Assembly (NCBI GenBank): GCA_964369805.1
Contig: CAYJFM010000012.1
Coordinates: 1 to 52,460 of the forward strand
DNA: 52,460 nt
Reading direction: 5' to 3'
Source: CAYJHC01 sp964369805
Lineage (GTDB): Bacteria > Bacillota > Clostridia > Peptostreptococcales > Anaerovoracaceae
Part shown: one piece after another, positions 35,664-43,922 of the stretch
How positions within the stretch are numbered: position 1 is the first letter of the stretch
Layout of the letters: each line of letters begins with the position of its first letter
The notes under the pieces: generated by a model
Seen by the model: only the letters and a program-made list of their open reading frames with translations
What the model was told of the DNA's origin: nothing
Database searches by the model: none
Made by a program: the position numbers and the translations under genes

Positions 35664-35690
35664 TAGAGGCAGCATATGCTTCTATTTTTT
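35664..35690 (+). terminator. Intrinsic terminator after the zinc-ribbon gene
   Basis: TAGAGGCA pairs with TGCTTCTA (8 pairs, one G-T) and is followed by TTTTTT. Confidence 0.8.
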
Positions 35691-35694
35691 ATGG

Positions 35695-35780
35695 AATCAG
35701 ACCGAACGAAAAGTGCAAATCAGACCGAATGAAAAATGTGAATCAGACCGAACGAAAAGTGCAAATCAGACCGAATAGAA
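35695..35780 (+). repeat. Tandem 23-bp repeat, about four copies
   Basis: AATCAGACCGAA begins at 35695, 35718, 35741 and 35764, a constant 23-base period. Copies one and three share GAACGAAAAGTGC, copy two has GAATGAAAAATGTG, and the fourth diverges after GACCGAAT. It lies between two plus-strand terminators and outside any gene. Function unknown; period and lack of unique spacers exclude a CRISPR array. Confidence 0.85.
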
Positions 35781-35781
35781 A

Positions 35782-35818
35782 CAGGCAAGCTAGAAACTTT
35801 AACTTGCCTGCTTTTTTT
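35782..35818 (+). terminator. Second plus-strand terminator after the 23-bp repeats
   Basis: CAGGCAAG pairs with CTTGCCTG around a 13-base loop, followed by CTTTTTTTAT. It is the outer of two terminators bracketing the tandem repeat. Confidence 0.85.
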
Positions 35819-36014
35819 ATTTCTCTTCAAAACTACTTTCGACCTGATGCATTTTGCCTTTTGCTAGCTCTTTGTCAATAAAGACTTGGCCGCATTTAGG
35901 GCATCTTGGTACGGGATGTTTGAATTTTTTGCCTAGATATGTGAAGTGGGTGTCCATTAGCTCTAGAGGAACTTTGCATCTATAGCATTTCTTCATTGAT
36001 TCTTTTTTCTCCAT
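35817..36014 (-). CDS. Small CxxC zinc/redox protein of the aldehyde oxidoreductase locus (DVU_1557-like)
   Basis: The 65-residue protein carries two CxxC motifs (CYRC and CPKC) around a 29-residue spacer, consistent with a zinc ribbon or thiol redox site. AGGAGG lies 6 bases before the ATG at 36014. The start overlaps the 3' end of the large FAD/FeS gene by 35 bases, so they are coupled. I recall the matching family as the DVU_1557 redox protein, found next to FAD-less aldehyde oxidoreductases. Biochemical role is not known to me. Confidence 0.75.
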   Translation of the reverse strand: MEKKESMKKCYRCKVPLELMDTHFTYLGKKFKHPVPRCPKCGQVFIDKELAKGKMHQVESSFEEK

Positions 36015-38292
36015 TCCAAACCTCCTCTAATTCTATAGATATGCGGTGGGTGTAGCTGTCAACTAATATATAAAAGTCGCCATCTACTTTATATTCTACC
36101 CAGTAAGTAGCCATGCCAATTTTCATGTAGCCAGAAAGTGTTTCACTATCTTCATCGTAGATAACTCTTTTACTTCTTTCTAGAAACTCAATTACTTGTG
36201 CTACCTCTTCTTCCAGGATTCGATTTTCACTTAGCTTTAGTTTTAACCCATCACTTATTTTTATTTTTTTAAGAAGTTTATGATTTTCTATTGCCATCTC
36301 TTCCTCCCAATATTTTTTTAGTAAATTTTGCTTTAAACCTAGTCTGTTTAGCCTACGTTCTGTAAGGGTTGGATCTGTTGGTGTATGATTAAATAAAAGG
36401 TCTAGCAAATGCACAGTGCCAGGCCTGTCTTTTTTGAAAGCATCTCTACAGTTAATACAATAGGTGATAAAAGGGGCTGAGCTTTCTTCAAGCCTTCGGG
36501 TTTTTACCGAGTCAACGAAGGAGGGATCAGCAATATGACTTTGCCCGCCATATCCACAACAACCAGTATAAGTGTCATGATAAGAGCTGTCAATAAGGTT
36601 TACCTGGAAAGCCTCTAGGGTTTTACTAATCTTTGTTCGTACGCTATCATCTTTTCTAGTAGTACAAGGATGGAAAACTGAAAAGGAGGTAGAGTTTTCA
36701 ACAAAGGCTTTGCTTTCCGAAAAATCAGAGGCTTCTAGATAAAAGTAAATATATGTTGTTTCTATCTCAGGCAAAAACTCGGAAAAAAATTTTTTGCAGG
36801 AAGAACAAGCTAAAATAAAAGTAGGTTTACCATTTTGCTCCCAAGTGTTTTTGATCTCTAGAATGCTTTCATCCCTGAGATCATCTTGTCCCGCCCATGA
36901 GGCTGGAACACCGCAGCAGCTAAGATAAATACCTGTATTTGGTTGTTTTTTTAGTAATAAGGCATAGGCTTTTTCCACTAAAGTAGGTTCGCTAGCGGAT
37001 AGCTGGCAACCAGGAAAAAACATAAGCTTTGGTGATTGAATAGAGGCGTCAGCGATCTCTAACGAATTGCTATTGTGTGTTTTAGGGCTACCTTTTGCTA
37101 GATTAGCCACCTTATTTGAAAACGCCATATCTTTTAGCCAAAATTCATTGAAAACCCAAGGCATTTTACCTTGATTATGCATGCTTTTTCTAGCTTCTAG
37201 AATTAAGCCGCCTAGATCAATATCCTTTGGACATGTGTCCTTACAAAGACCACATTGTGTACATGTACTTATGAGCCTTTTTGCTGGCGTAGACTTTACC
37301 TCCGATGTTCCAGGAAGTGTAGTTGCCTGTATTTCATCACGCATCCTTAGTGGCCACTTATTTGAATAAGAAGCTAGATCGCAATAAAGTTGACATGGGT
37401 TACACTGGCATTTTATGCAGCGACTTGCTTCAAGGATAGCATCCTCCTTAGTTAATGGAGAAGATGGGTTAACTTCTGGCAAGTTATGAATAAGGTTGTT
37501 CTCTATTTGAACTTTTGAATCCCTATGGCCGTGGCCATAGTTTATATTTTTGGTTTTAATAAAATTATCTATAGCAATGCCAGTTTCTAGGCCTATTGCG
37601 AGGCTTTTAGTTTTATCAACTGAGAAAAGCTGCCCCCCAAAGAAAATTCCTAAGTTTTCTGATTCTATATAGATGGGATCTAGTAGGCCATTTATAGTAG
37701 ACAGTCCTAGGGTGCTGCCATTTTCGCCAGTGGCGACGTAGATAGCACTATAGCCTGAAAGCTGGTCAAGAGAAGTAATTTCTGTATTATAAATCACGTT
37801 AAATTCTTCGTGAGTAAGTTGCAAATTAATGTCTTCCTCCATTTGTAGGAAGGTTGGTAGATCTTGGAGTGTTCCTCCTAGGGAGTTTGATTTTTCATAA
37901 AGGTCTACAGGGTATTTTTTTGTAGCTAGTTTGAGCAGGCAAGCGAGGCCTGAAATACCTCCTCCAATGATAGCAATCTTTTCTTTTTTTGTAGGAAGAT
38001 TGTAGTCTGTGGGCGTTTTTCGGGTAGCATATTCAACGGCTGCCTTCTCTAATTTTTTTAGATTGATAGGCGAGCCGAGTGGACAGACATTTTTACATGT
38101 TTCTGTACAAAGGTTAGAAGCTACTTCTGGAAAACCGACGGAGTTCCTATAAATCTTATAAGCAGAATTAAAGTTACCCTGTTTGATTTTTTCTATAAAA
38201 TCAAAAATATCAAAGGTGAAAGGGCACTTATCTTGGCAGAAAGGTGCTTCTTTTTGGATACATTCTTTGAAGTTGTCTAAATATTTTTCCAT
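35980..38292 (-). CDS. FAD/iron-sulfur/CCG-domain electron-transfer protein (DVU_1558-like)
   Basis: The order is an N-terminal Cys-rich adaptor (CQDKCPFT, CTETCKNVCPLG), an FAD-binding Rossmann motif IAIIGGGISGLA, then cluster sites CIKCQCNPCQLYC and CTQCGLCKDTCPKD. Two heterodisulfide-reductase-type CCG regions (SCCGVPASWAGQ and TGCCGYGGQSHIADP) follow. A C-terminal ~120-residue extension has no family I know. The start at 38292 (GGGAA upstream) gives 770 residues. It lies 93 bases after the aldehyde oxidoreductase stop on the same strand, so it likely takes its electrons. Whether the final acceptor is NAD(P), ferredoxin or a disulfide is open. Confidence 0.85.
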   Translation of the reverse strand: MEKYLDNFKECIQKEAPFCQDKCPFTFDIFDFIEKIKQGNFNSAYKIYRNSVGFPEVASNLCTETCKNVCPLGSPINLKKLEKAAVEYATRKTPTDYNLPTKKEKIAIIGGGISGLACLLKLATKKYPVDLYEKSNSLGGTLQDLPTFLQMEEDINLQLTHEEFNVIYNTEITSLDQLSGYSAIYVATGENGSTLGLSTINGLLDPIYIESENLGIFFGGQLFSVDKTKSLAIGLETGIAIDNFIKTKNINYGHGHRDSKVQIENNLIHNLPEVNPSSPLTKEDAILEASRCIKCQCNPCQLYCDLASYSNKWPLRMRDEIQATTLPGTSEVKSTPAKRLISTCTQCGLCKDTCPKDIDLGGLILEARKSMHNQGKMPWVFNEFWLKDMAFSNKVANLAKGSPKTHNSNSLEIADASIQSPKLMFFPGCQLSASEPTLVEKAYALLLKKQPNTGIYLSCCGVPASWAGQDDLRDESILEIKNTWEQNGKPTFILACSSCKKFFSEFLPEIETTYIYFYLEASDFSESKAFVENSTSFSVFHPCTTRKDDSVRTKISKTLEAFQVNLIDSSYHDTYTGCCGYGGQSHIADPSFVDSVKTRRLEESSAPFITYCINCRDAFKKDRPGTVHLLDLLFNHTPTDPTLTERRLNRLGLKQNLLKKYWEEEMAIENHKLLKKIKISDGLKLKLSENRILEEEVAQVIEFLERSKRVIYDEDSETLSGYMKIGMATYWVEYKVDGDFYILVDSYTHRISIELEEVWNGEKRINEEML

Positions 38293-38385
38293 AGTTTTCC
38301 CTTTTGCTTGGAGTGAGTTATTATTTAAATAGACGGCTTGCCAAGTTGACAAGCCGTACATAGTATCATATTAATCTAGAGAAGC

Positions 38386-41232
38386 TTATGCTACTGGATT
38401 ATTCTTGATGTTTTCCATTTCTTCGTATAGGTCTGAACCTAGGAAGTATTTTTTAGGTGTATATGGAGTTTCACCTTTTGCTAGTGCCTCGATTCCAGCT
38501 TTTACCTTTGCAGGAGAAGCAGGTAGTTCGTGGATTCTAACGCCTGTTGCATTCTTAATAGCATTGATTACAGCCATATGTCCTGAAGATTGGAAGGCTT
38601 CAGAAGCACCTGAAGAACCATATGGTGTTGAAGGTCTTGGGTTTTCAATATGATGTAGGTTGAAATCATCTGGAATATCCTTGATTGTTGGGATTCCAGC
38701 ACCTAGCATATTGCTGTGTTTCTTAACATCATCATAGTTTTCAGTTAATGCGAAACCGATACAGTGAGAAAGACCACCGAAAGCTTGACCATCTACTGAA
38801 GTAGGGTTACCAACTACACCAACATCATCTACTGAAGTATAGCTAATTACTGTAGTTTTACCTGTAGCAGTTTCTACAGCAACCTCTGCTAAGAATAGAC
38901 CATAAGTATAGTCTGGAGTTGGGTTTCCAACGCCTGTATTTGGATCTAATGCACATAAGTTATCACATGTTGTGTTTGAATGTTGTGCATCGTATCTTGT
39001 TGGGATTCCTTCTGCAACCATCTCTGCATGAGTTCTAAATGTTCCATCAGCTTTTCTCATAGCGTTGATTAGTTGGTCAGCAGCCATCTTAGATACTATT
39101 GTATTCATGTAGTGTTGTCTTGAAGATGCAGATGCACCAGAGTCAACTCCGTAGATACTGTCATTTTGTCTTAAAACGATATCATCTAGAGAAACACCTA
39201 GTTCGCTTAATGCAGCAACTGTACATTGTAATGAACCTGAGTCTCCACCTTGACCTACATCTTGCCATGTATCATACTTAGCAAATTTTCCGTCTGGAAG
39301 CAGTTCGATACCTAGAGTACATTGGTCCTCAGCACCTTCAGTTACATTGTAACCACCCCAAGCGATACCAACACCTCTTCTAACTTCTGGTGTATCTTCA
39401 GCCTTAGCTTTTGCTACTGCAGCATCATAGATAGGCTTCATTTTGTCCATCATTTGTTCCATTGGATAGTCTACATACTTGTAGCTATTTAAGTTTGTAT
39501 CACCTTCTCTAGCAATATTTTTGTATCTGAATTCAAATGGATCCATACCAATTTTTTCTGCTAGCATATCCATCATTGCTTCTGAACAAGTATATGCTTG
39601 AGGAGAACCGTAACCTCTATAAGCTGTACCGTAAGCATGGTTTGTACAAGCTGCTCTTGCAAGCCCCATTACGTTTGGTACGTTGTATGGGAAGTAAGTA
39701 AATCTAGCAAGTCTTGTGATTACATCATCACCAAGTTCGTTGTATGCACCGTGATCTAGACCGAAGTCCCACTCAGCAGCAACGATTTTACCGTTTTCAT
39801 CACATGCTAGTTTAGAGTTTGAGTATGCAGGAGATCTCTTACCAGAGAAAGCCATAAACTCTTCATATGTCATTGATAATGCAACTGGCATATCATCGCA
39901 AGACATACAAGCGATAGCAGCAAGTGAATATGTAGCACCAGCGATACCCCATCCGAATGTACCACCAGTTGGGTTTTCGATAACTCTAACTTTTTCTGCA
40001 GGAAGACCTGTAGCTTCAGCAATATCACCAACGTTAGCTCCGATAGCCATCGCTTTACAGTGAACTGTTAGCATACCATTGTCGCCCCAGTAAGCTTGTA
40101 CTGTATCACCTTCGATAGATAGGTGAGGCTCTCTTGTTGAGTAGAAAGATCCTTCAACCATGTGAGGAGCATTTTCGATTACTTCTGGAGTATCATGTCC
40201 TGCACCTTTGATTGTTGGTTGCATTGCCCATACGTTTGGATGATCATCATGGATTCTCATAGCATCTGGCATTGCAGCTTCAAGATAGTTTAGGTACTCT
40301 GGAAGTTGCTCGTAGTCAACTTTAACCTTAGCAGCAGCAGCTCTTGCATGCTCTTTAGTATCTGCAACAACAAGTGCAATACAGTCACCATAGTTAAAGA
40401 TTTTATCTTCTGCAAGAAGAACATGAGTTTGCTCTGTAGCAAGTGTTCTTGGAGAGAAAGTGAAGAAGCAAAGTCTGTTTGACCCCTTAACATCTTTGTG
40501 AGTAACAATTTTATATACTCCTGGCATAGCTTCTGCTTCAGAATAGTCAACATTTTTAATAATTGCATGGTGAGCAATTTTTGGTTGAACCATAACAGCA
40601 TGAAGTGTAGCAGAAGGCATTTTTAGCTCTACGTCATCACCATAGTCAGCAACTCCGCAAACCTTAGCTAGTGCAGCAGGTCTAACGATTGGCTTACCAT
40701 AGTAGTCTCCTGGCTTACCTTGGTCTACCATAATGTCTTCGACAGCACAGTCACCTCTCATAACTTTTGCAGCTTCCATTACAGAGTCAACGATTTGCTT
40801 GTAACCTGTACAACGACAAATGTTTCTGTGCTTTTGGAACCAATCTCTAACATCTTCTCTTGAAGGGCTAGGATTTTCTAAAAGTAGTTGATATGCTGAT
40901 ACAATAAACCCTGGCGAGCAGAACCCACATTGAACAGCACCGTGATGCATGAAAGCAACTTGTAGCGGATGTAAGTAGTTTGGCGCGCCAATACCTTCGA
41001 TTGTAGTTACTTTGCTATACTCTTCAATTTTGTCGATTTTTTTAGTACAAGCACGGATAACTTTTCCATCAAGGATAGTTGAACATGATCCGCAAACCCC
41101 TTTACCACAACCTACCTTAGTTCCTGTAAGACCTAATCTTCTAACTACATCAGCTAGAGTGTCTACAGCTGGATCACAGATAAACATTCTATCTGCGCCG
41201 TTGATATTTAACGTCATTTTTCTCAGTTTCAT
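38386..41232 (-). CDS. Molybdenum aldehyde oxidoreductase, single chain, FAD-less (xanthine oxidase family)
   Basis: The 948 residues join a 2Fe-2S ferredoxin domain (CGKGVCGSCSTILDGKVIRAC), a second helical 2Fe-2S domain (QCGFCSPGFI ... NICRCTGY) and the large molybdopterin domain from about residue 190. There is no FAD domain between, the layout of Desulfovibrio Mop-type aldehyde oxidoreductase. The C-terminal active-site Glu is likely in GSSGASEAF. It should oxidise aldehydes (or similar) at a molybdenum-cytosine-dinucleotide centre and pass electrons to the next gene product. A Moco-like riboswitch and terminator precede it. Substrate is not predictable. Confidence 0.92.
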   Translation of the reverse strand: MKLRKMTLNINGADRMFICDPAVDTLADVVRRLGLTGTKVGCGKGVCGSCSTILDGKVIRACTKKIDKIEEYSKVTTIEGIGAPNYLHPLQVAFMHHGAVQCGFCSPGFIVSAYQLLLENPSPSREDVRDWFQKHRNICRCTGYKQIVDSVMEAAKVMRGDCAVEDIMVDQGKPGDYYGKPIVRPAALAKVCGVADYGDDVELKMPSATLHAVMVQPKIAHHAIIKNVDYSEAEAMPGVYKIVTHKDVKGSNRLCFFTFSPRTLATEQTHVLLAEDKIFNYGDCIALVVADTKEHARAAAAKVKVDYEQLPEYLNYLEAAMPDAMRIHDDHPNVWAMQPTIKGAGHDTPEVIENAPHMVEGSFYSTREPHLSIEGDTVQAYWGDNGMLTVHCKAMAIGANVGDIAEATGLPAEKVRVIENPTGGTFGWGIAGATYSLAAIACMSCDDMPVALSMTYEEFMAFSGKRSPAYSNSKLACDENGKIVAAEWDFGLDHGAYNELGDDVITRLARFTYFPYNVPNVMGLARAACTNHAYGTAYRGYGSPQAYTCSEAMMDMLAEKIGMDPFEFRYKNIAREGDTNLNSYKYVDYPMEQMMDKMKPIYDAAVAKAKAEDTPEVRRGVGIAWGGYNVTEGAEDQCTLGIELLPDGKFAKYDTWQDVGQGGDSGSLQCTVAALSELGVSLDDIVLRQNDSIYGVDSGASASSRQHYMNTIVSKMAADQLINAMRKADGTFRTHAEMVAEGIPTRYDAQHSNTTCDNLCALDPNTGVGNPTPDYTYGLFLAEVAVETATGKTTVISYTSVDDVGVVGNPTSVDGQAFGGLSHCIGFALTENYDDVKKHSNMLGAGIPTIKDIPDDFNLHHIENPRPSTPYGSSGASEAFQSSGHMAVINAIKNATGVRIHELPASPAKVKAGIEALAKGETPYTPKKYFLGSDLYEEMENIKNNPVA

Positions 41233-41280
41233 TAGTTCCTCCTAATTTTTACTTCTTGAAACAAATAAGCTCATATAAGC

Positions 41281-41314
41281 AAAAAATCCCCGCTTTCCGT
41301 ATAGAAAAGTGGGG
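41281..41314 (-). terminator. Terminator/expression platform before the aldehyde oxidoreductase gene
   Basis: Read on the minus strand, CCCCACTTTTC pairs with GAAAGCGGGG around a short loop and is followed by A then TTTTTT. It lies between the structured leader and the start codon, so it can act as a riboswitch-controlled terminator. Confidence 0.8.
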
Positions 41315-41340
41315 AGAAAATTTAAAAACTGTAAGTAGTT

Positions 41341-41441
41341 CCACTAATAGAGACCCAATTATGGCCTAGTGGTTTTCCCATATAATCCTTTTCAAACACG
41401 GAAGGCATTACAGTTACCCGTAATACCCATCGGCTAAAACC
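41341..41441 (-). promoter_or_regulatory. Candidate molybdenum-cofactor riboswitch
   Basis: The minus-strand leader folds well. An outer stem GGTTTT/AAAACC encloses TATTAC-GGGTAACT-GTAATG and CCTT...AAGG, including GGGTAACTG and TGCCTTCCGTG, segments I associate with the Moco/tungsten cofactor RNA motif. A following hairpin CCACTA...TAGTGG shares its CC with the outer stem, so the two are mutually exclusive and could form a switch with the terminator at 41281-41314. It controls a molybdenum enzyme, which fits. The family match is from memory. Confidence 0.65.
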
Positions 41442-41716
41442 TCCTAAATTAGGACAAGATAGCTCGGATATTTAATGCATGTATAATTATGCTTGTGAAA
41501 AAAGTATATCACTAGAGTGTTTATTCCGTCAAGATTGTATATAAAAAAACAAAGTATCTAAGAACAAGAAAGCAAATTGGTTAAATTTCTCTGACTTATA
41601 AGTCAAGCTGGGAGAGATTATCTAAATACTACTGGTAGCAAAGGAAAAGCTAATAAAAACAATAAGAAAGACAAGAAATTATTTTGTTGTTTAGTAATTT
41701 TAGAGAAAAAAGAGGT

Positions 41717-41783
41717 TTGACAAAAAACCCAAAAACTGATAATTTAAATCACAATTGGGTTTAAATTTTTACTTAATTATAAT
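41717..41783 (+). promoter_or_regulatory. Promoter region of the maturation operon with an 8-bp dyad
   Basis: TATAAT at 41778-41783 has TTGGGT 17 bases upstream (41755-41760). TTGACA at 41717-41722 lies further up with GATAAT 15 bases after it. The perfect inverted repeat AAACCCAA (41725-41732) and TTGGGTTT (41755-41762) overlaps both candidate promoters and could be an operator for a molybdenum- or redox-responsive regulator. The rest of 41233-41831 holds the minus-strand leader elements only. Confidence 0.45.
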
Positions 41784-41831
41784 CTAGGAAAAAGATAATG
41801 TATAAAAATACAAAAAGGTGGTATAAAACAC

Positions 41832-43175
41832 GTGATAAAGACCAAAAGTTATTGCGAAATTTGCAAGACTGTTATAGATGCAGAATACATTTTTGAAGGG
41901 AGGAATACCTACTTCCTAAAAAGGTGTACAAAGCATAAAAGTCAAAAAACAAATATGAATGTAAGCCCAGAGCAGTTTAGAAAATGGATGCAGGCTGAGG
42001 TAATAAATATTCCACCAGCAAAATATCTAACTTCTGGCATGGAAAACCAATGTCCAACTAACTGCGGACCTTGCACTGAGCATAAGCAAACTGCATGCTG
42101 CGTACTCATTGATATTACTGATAGATGTAACCAAAAATGCCCTTTATGCTTCGCCAGTTCAGAGGAAGGAAGTAAGGAGAAAGATGTACCTTTTGAGGAG
42201 GTCATAAACAAGCTAAAATTTTTGAAATCCATAGGGGAAGAAACCCCTTTTAACATCCAATTGTCAGGAGGAGAACCTACAGTAAGAGAGGACTTAATAG
42301 ATATTATTTCAGTAGCAAAAGAAATAGGGTTTACCTTCATACAAATAAATTCTAATGGTAAAAGAATTGGGCTAGAAGAAGGGTATGCAGCTCAACTAAA
42401 AGCAGCAGGTGTTTCAGTTATATTTATGCAGTTTGACGGAACAAAAGAAGAAATATATAGACAACTTAGAGGAGAAAATCTTTTAGACATTAAGAAAAAA
42501 GCTATAGAAAATTGTCGAAAAGCAGGCCTTGCCGTTACCTTAGTGCCGACTATAGTAGGCGGAATAAATTTAGACAATATAGGTGAAATGACCGAGTTTA
42601 TGTTAGAAAATATTGATGTAGTTAAAGGAATTCACTTTCAACCTGTAAGCTATTTTGGAAGACATCCAAAAGAAAAAAAACGGGTATCCATGTTTCAGGT
42701 GATGGATGAATTGGCAGCCCAAACATCATATAAGGGCAGCAAAAATATATTTAAGAAAACAGACTATATACCAATATCTTCTGGACATCCACTATGTTGT
42801 TTCTATAGCGTTTATATAAAGGATGGATCAGATATAAGCCTTCAAATTTCAACAAAAGATAGAGAAGAGGGAATCAGCTGCTGTGAGGCAGAGCAAATAA
42901 AAAAAGATAGAGATTTTGTCTATAAAAAATGGAGTGTTGGAGAGGAAGATGGAATTAGAAAAGTTGAAAAATCTGAGGACATTTCTACAATGGACGAGTT
43001 CATAAAATTTTATAAAGAAAACACTTTTACAATAACAGGTATGCCGTTCCAAGACATAGAGACTTTGGATAGTGATAGATTAAAAAGATGTAGGGTGCAG
43101 GTACTAAGCAAAGAAAATAAGCTAATACCATTTTGCGCATATAACAGTATTTACAGAGGAGAAGAAAAATGCTAA
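41832..43175 (+). CDS. Radical SAM protein of the aldehyde oxidoreductase maturation locus (TrsS-like)
   Basis: The SAM-binding FeS motif is CNQKCPLC (C99, C103, C106). Unusually many further cysteines lie before it: CEIC, RC, then CPTNCGPC and CC (residues 8-90). They suggest zinc and/or extra FeS sites. GGEPTVREDLIDI is typical of MoaA-like radical SAM enzymes, and a C-terminal GISCC is also Cys-rich. The start is a GTG with AGGTGG upstream. I recall the family label TrsS (some members are selenoproteins), always beside FAD-less aldehyde oxidoreductases. The reaction is unknown to me. The methyltransferase gene overlaps its end by 7 bases. Confidence 0.8.
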   Translation: MIKTKSYCEICKTVIDAEYIFEGRNTYFLKRCTKHKSQKTNMNVSPEQFRKWMQAEVINIPPAKYLTSGMENQCPTNCGPCTEHKQTACCVLIDITDRCNQKCPLCFASSEEGSKEKDVPFEEVINKLKFLKSIGEETPFNIQLSGGEPTVREDLIDIISVAKEIGFTFIQINSNGKRIGLEEGYAAQLKAAGVSVIFMQFDGTKEEIYRQLRGENLLDIKKKAIENCRKAGLAVTLVPTIVGGINLDNIGEMTEFMLENIDVVKGIHFQPVSYFGRHPKEKKRVSMFQVMDELAAQTSYKGSKNIFKKTDYIPISSGHPLCCFYSVYIKDGSDISLQISTKDREEGISCCEAEQIKKDRDFVYKKWSVGEEDGIRKVEKSEDISTMDEFIKFYKENTFTITGMPFQDIETLDSDRLKRCRVQVLSKENKLIPFCAYNSIYRGEEKC

Positions 43176-43879
43176 GACCAGGAAAATTCACAATAACAGA
43201 TAAGGGTATAGAAATTGCAAAGCTACCAAAAGATGCTAAAGTTTTAGAAATTGGATGCGGAGAAGGAGAAACAACTGAAAGGTTAGAAAAAGAGTATGGT
43301 TTTGAGGTTTCTCCAATTGATACTTCGCTTGAAATGTTAAGGCTTACAAATGAAAGAGGACTTAAAGCAAATGCAGTTTTAGGCGATGGGGAATTCCTAG
43401 AAAACTTTACTTCAAGAACATTTGATGGAGTGATTTCGGAGTGTGTACTTAGTTTAATTGGCAAGCCAGATGAGGCAATCCACGAGGCATATTGCACTTT
43501 GAAAAATGGTGGAAAATACATTATTTCGGATCTTTATTACAAGGTTGAAGACAAGGCTCTTAAGATTAAGACTAAGAAGAAAGCCGAAATAGCAGCAACT
43601 ACAGAAGCTCCTTACAATGCATGTAATGATGAGTGCCATGAAGCTCATGAGACTAGAGACGTAGACTTTAGAGCAGATAATATTTTCTATAAAGATGAAC
43701 TAATTAAAGCACTGGAAGAAACAGGGTTTGAAGACATTAAATTTGAAGATTACACAGGAGAGCTAGAAAGCTATATGGCAGAAACTATTATGAGTGGAAA
43801 AGAAAACCCATACAAAGTTTGTATAGAGGGGAAAAAAGGAGTAGGCTATTTTCTAATTGTTGCTAAAAAGCCAGAGTAA
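43169..43879 (+). CDS. SAM-dependent methyltransferase of the maturation locus (DVU_1556/TrsM-like)
   Basis: A class I methyltransferase: motif I is VLEIGCGEGETTERL, followed by VSPIDTSLEML and a FDGVISECVLSLIGKPDE segment. The insert around 150-175 contains CNDECHEAH, a possible metal site. It overlaps the radical SAM gene, so the two are translated together and may act on the same intermediate. The substrate could be the oxidoreductase, a cofactor precursor or a small molecule; none is shown by sequence. GAGGAG lies before the ATG. Confidence 0.82.
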   Translation: MLRPGKFTITDKGIEIAKLPKDAKVLEIGCGEGETTERLEKEYGFEVSPIDTSLEMLRLTNERGLKANAVLGDGEFLENFTSRTFDGVISECVLSLIGKPDEAIHEAYCTLKNGGKYIISDLYYKVEDKALKIKTKKKAEIAATTEAPYNACNDECHEAHETRDVDFRADNIFYKDELIKALEETGFEDIKFEDYTGELESYMAETIMSGKENPYKVCIEGKKGVGYFLIVAKKPE

Positions 43880-43922
43880 GTCAAAACTGCAGGAATAACT
43901 AAAAATGAGGAGGGGGTATACA

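Noticed and set aside
35695..35780. CRISPR-like short direct repeats
   Set aside because: The 23-base period contains no unique spacers, there are only about four copies, and no cas gene is nearby.
38405..41245. Several plus-strand open frames inside the aldehyde oxidoreductase gene
   Set aside because: All lie antisense to a strongly conserved enzyme gene, have no family features and no convincing start signals.
41832..43175. In-frame UGA selenocysteine in the radical SAM gene, as remembered for some relatives
   Set aside because: The frame is open throughout without UGA, and cysteine pairs occupy the candidate positions; no SECIS-like element was looked for further.
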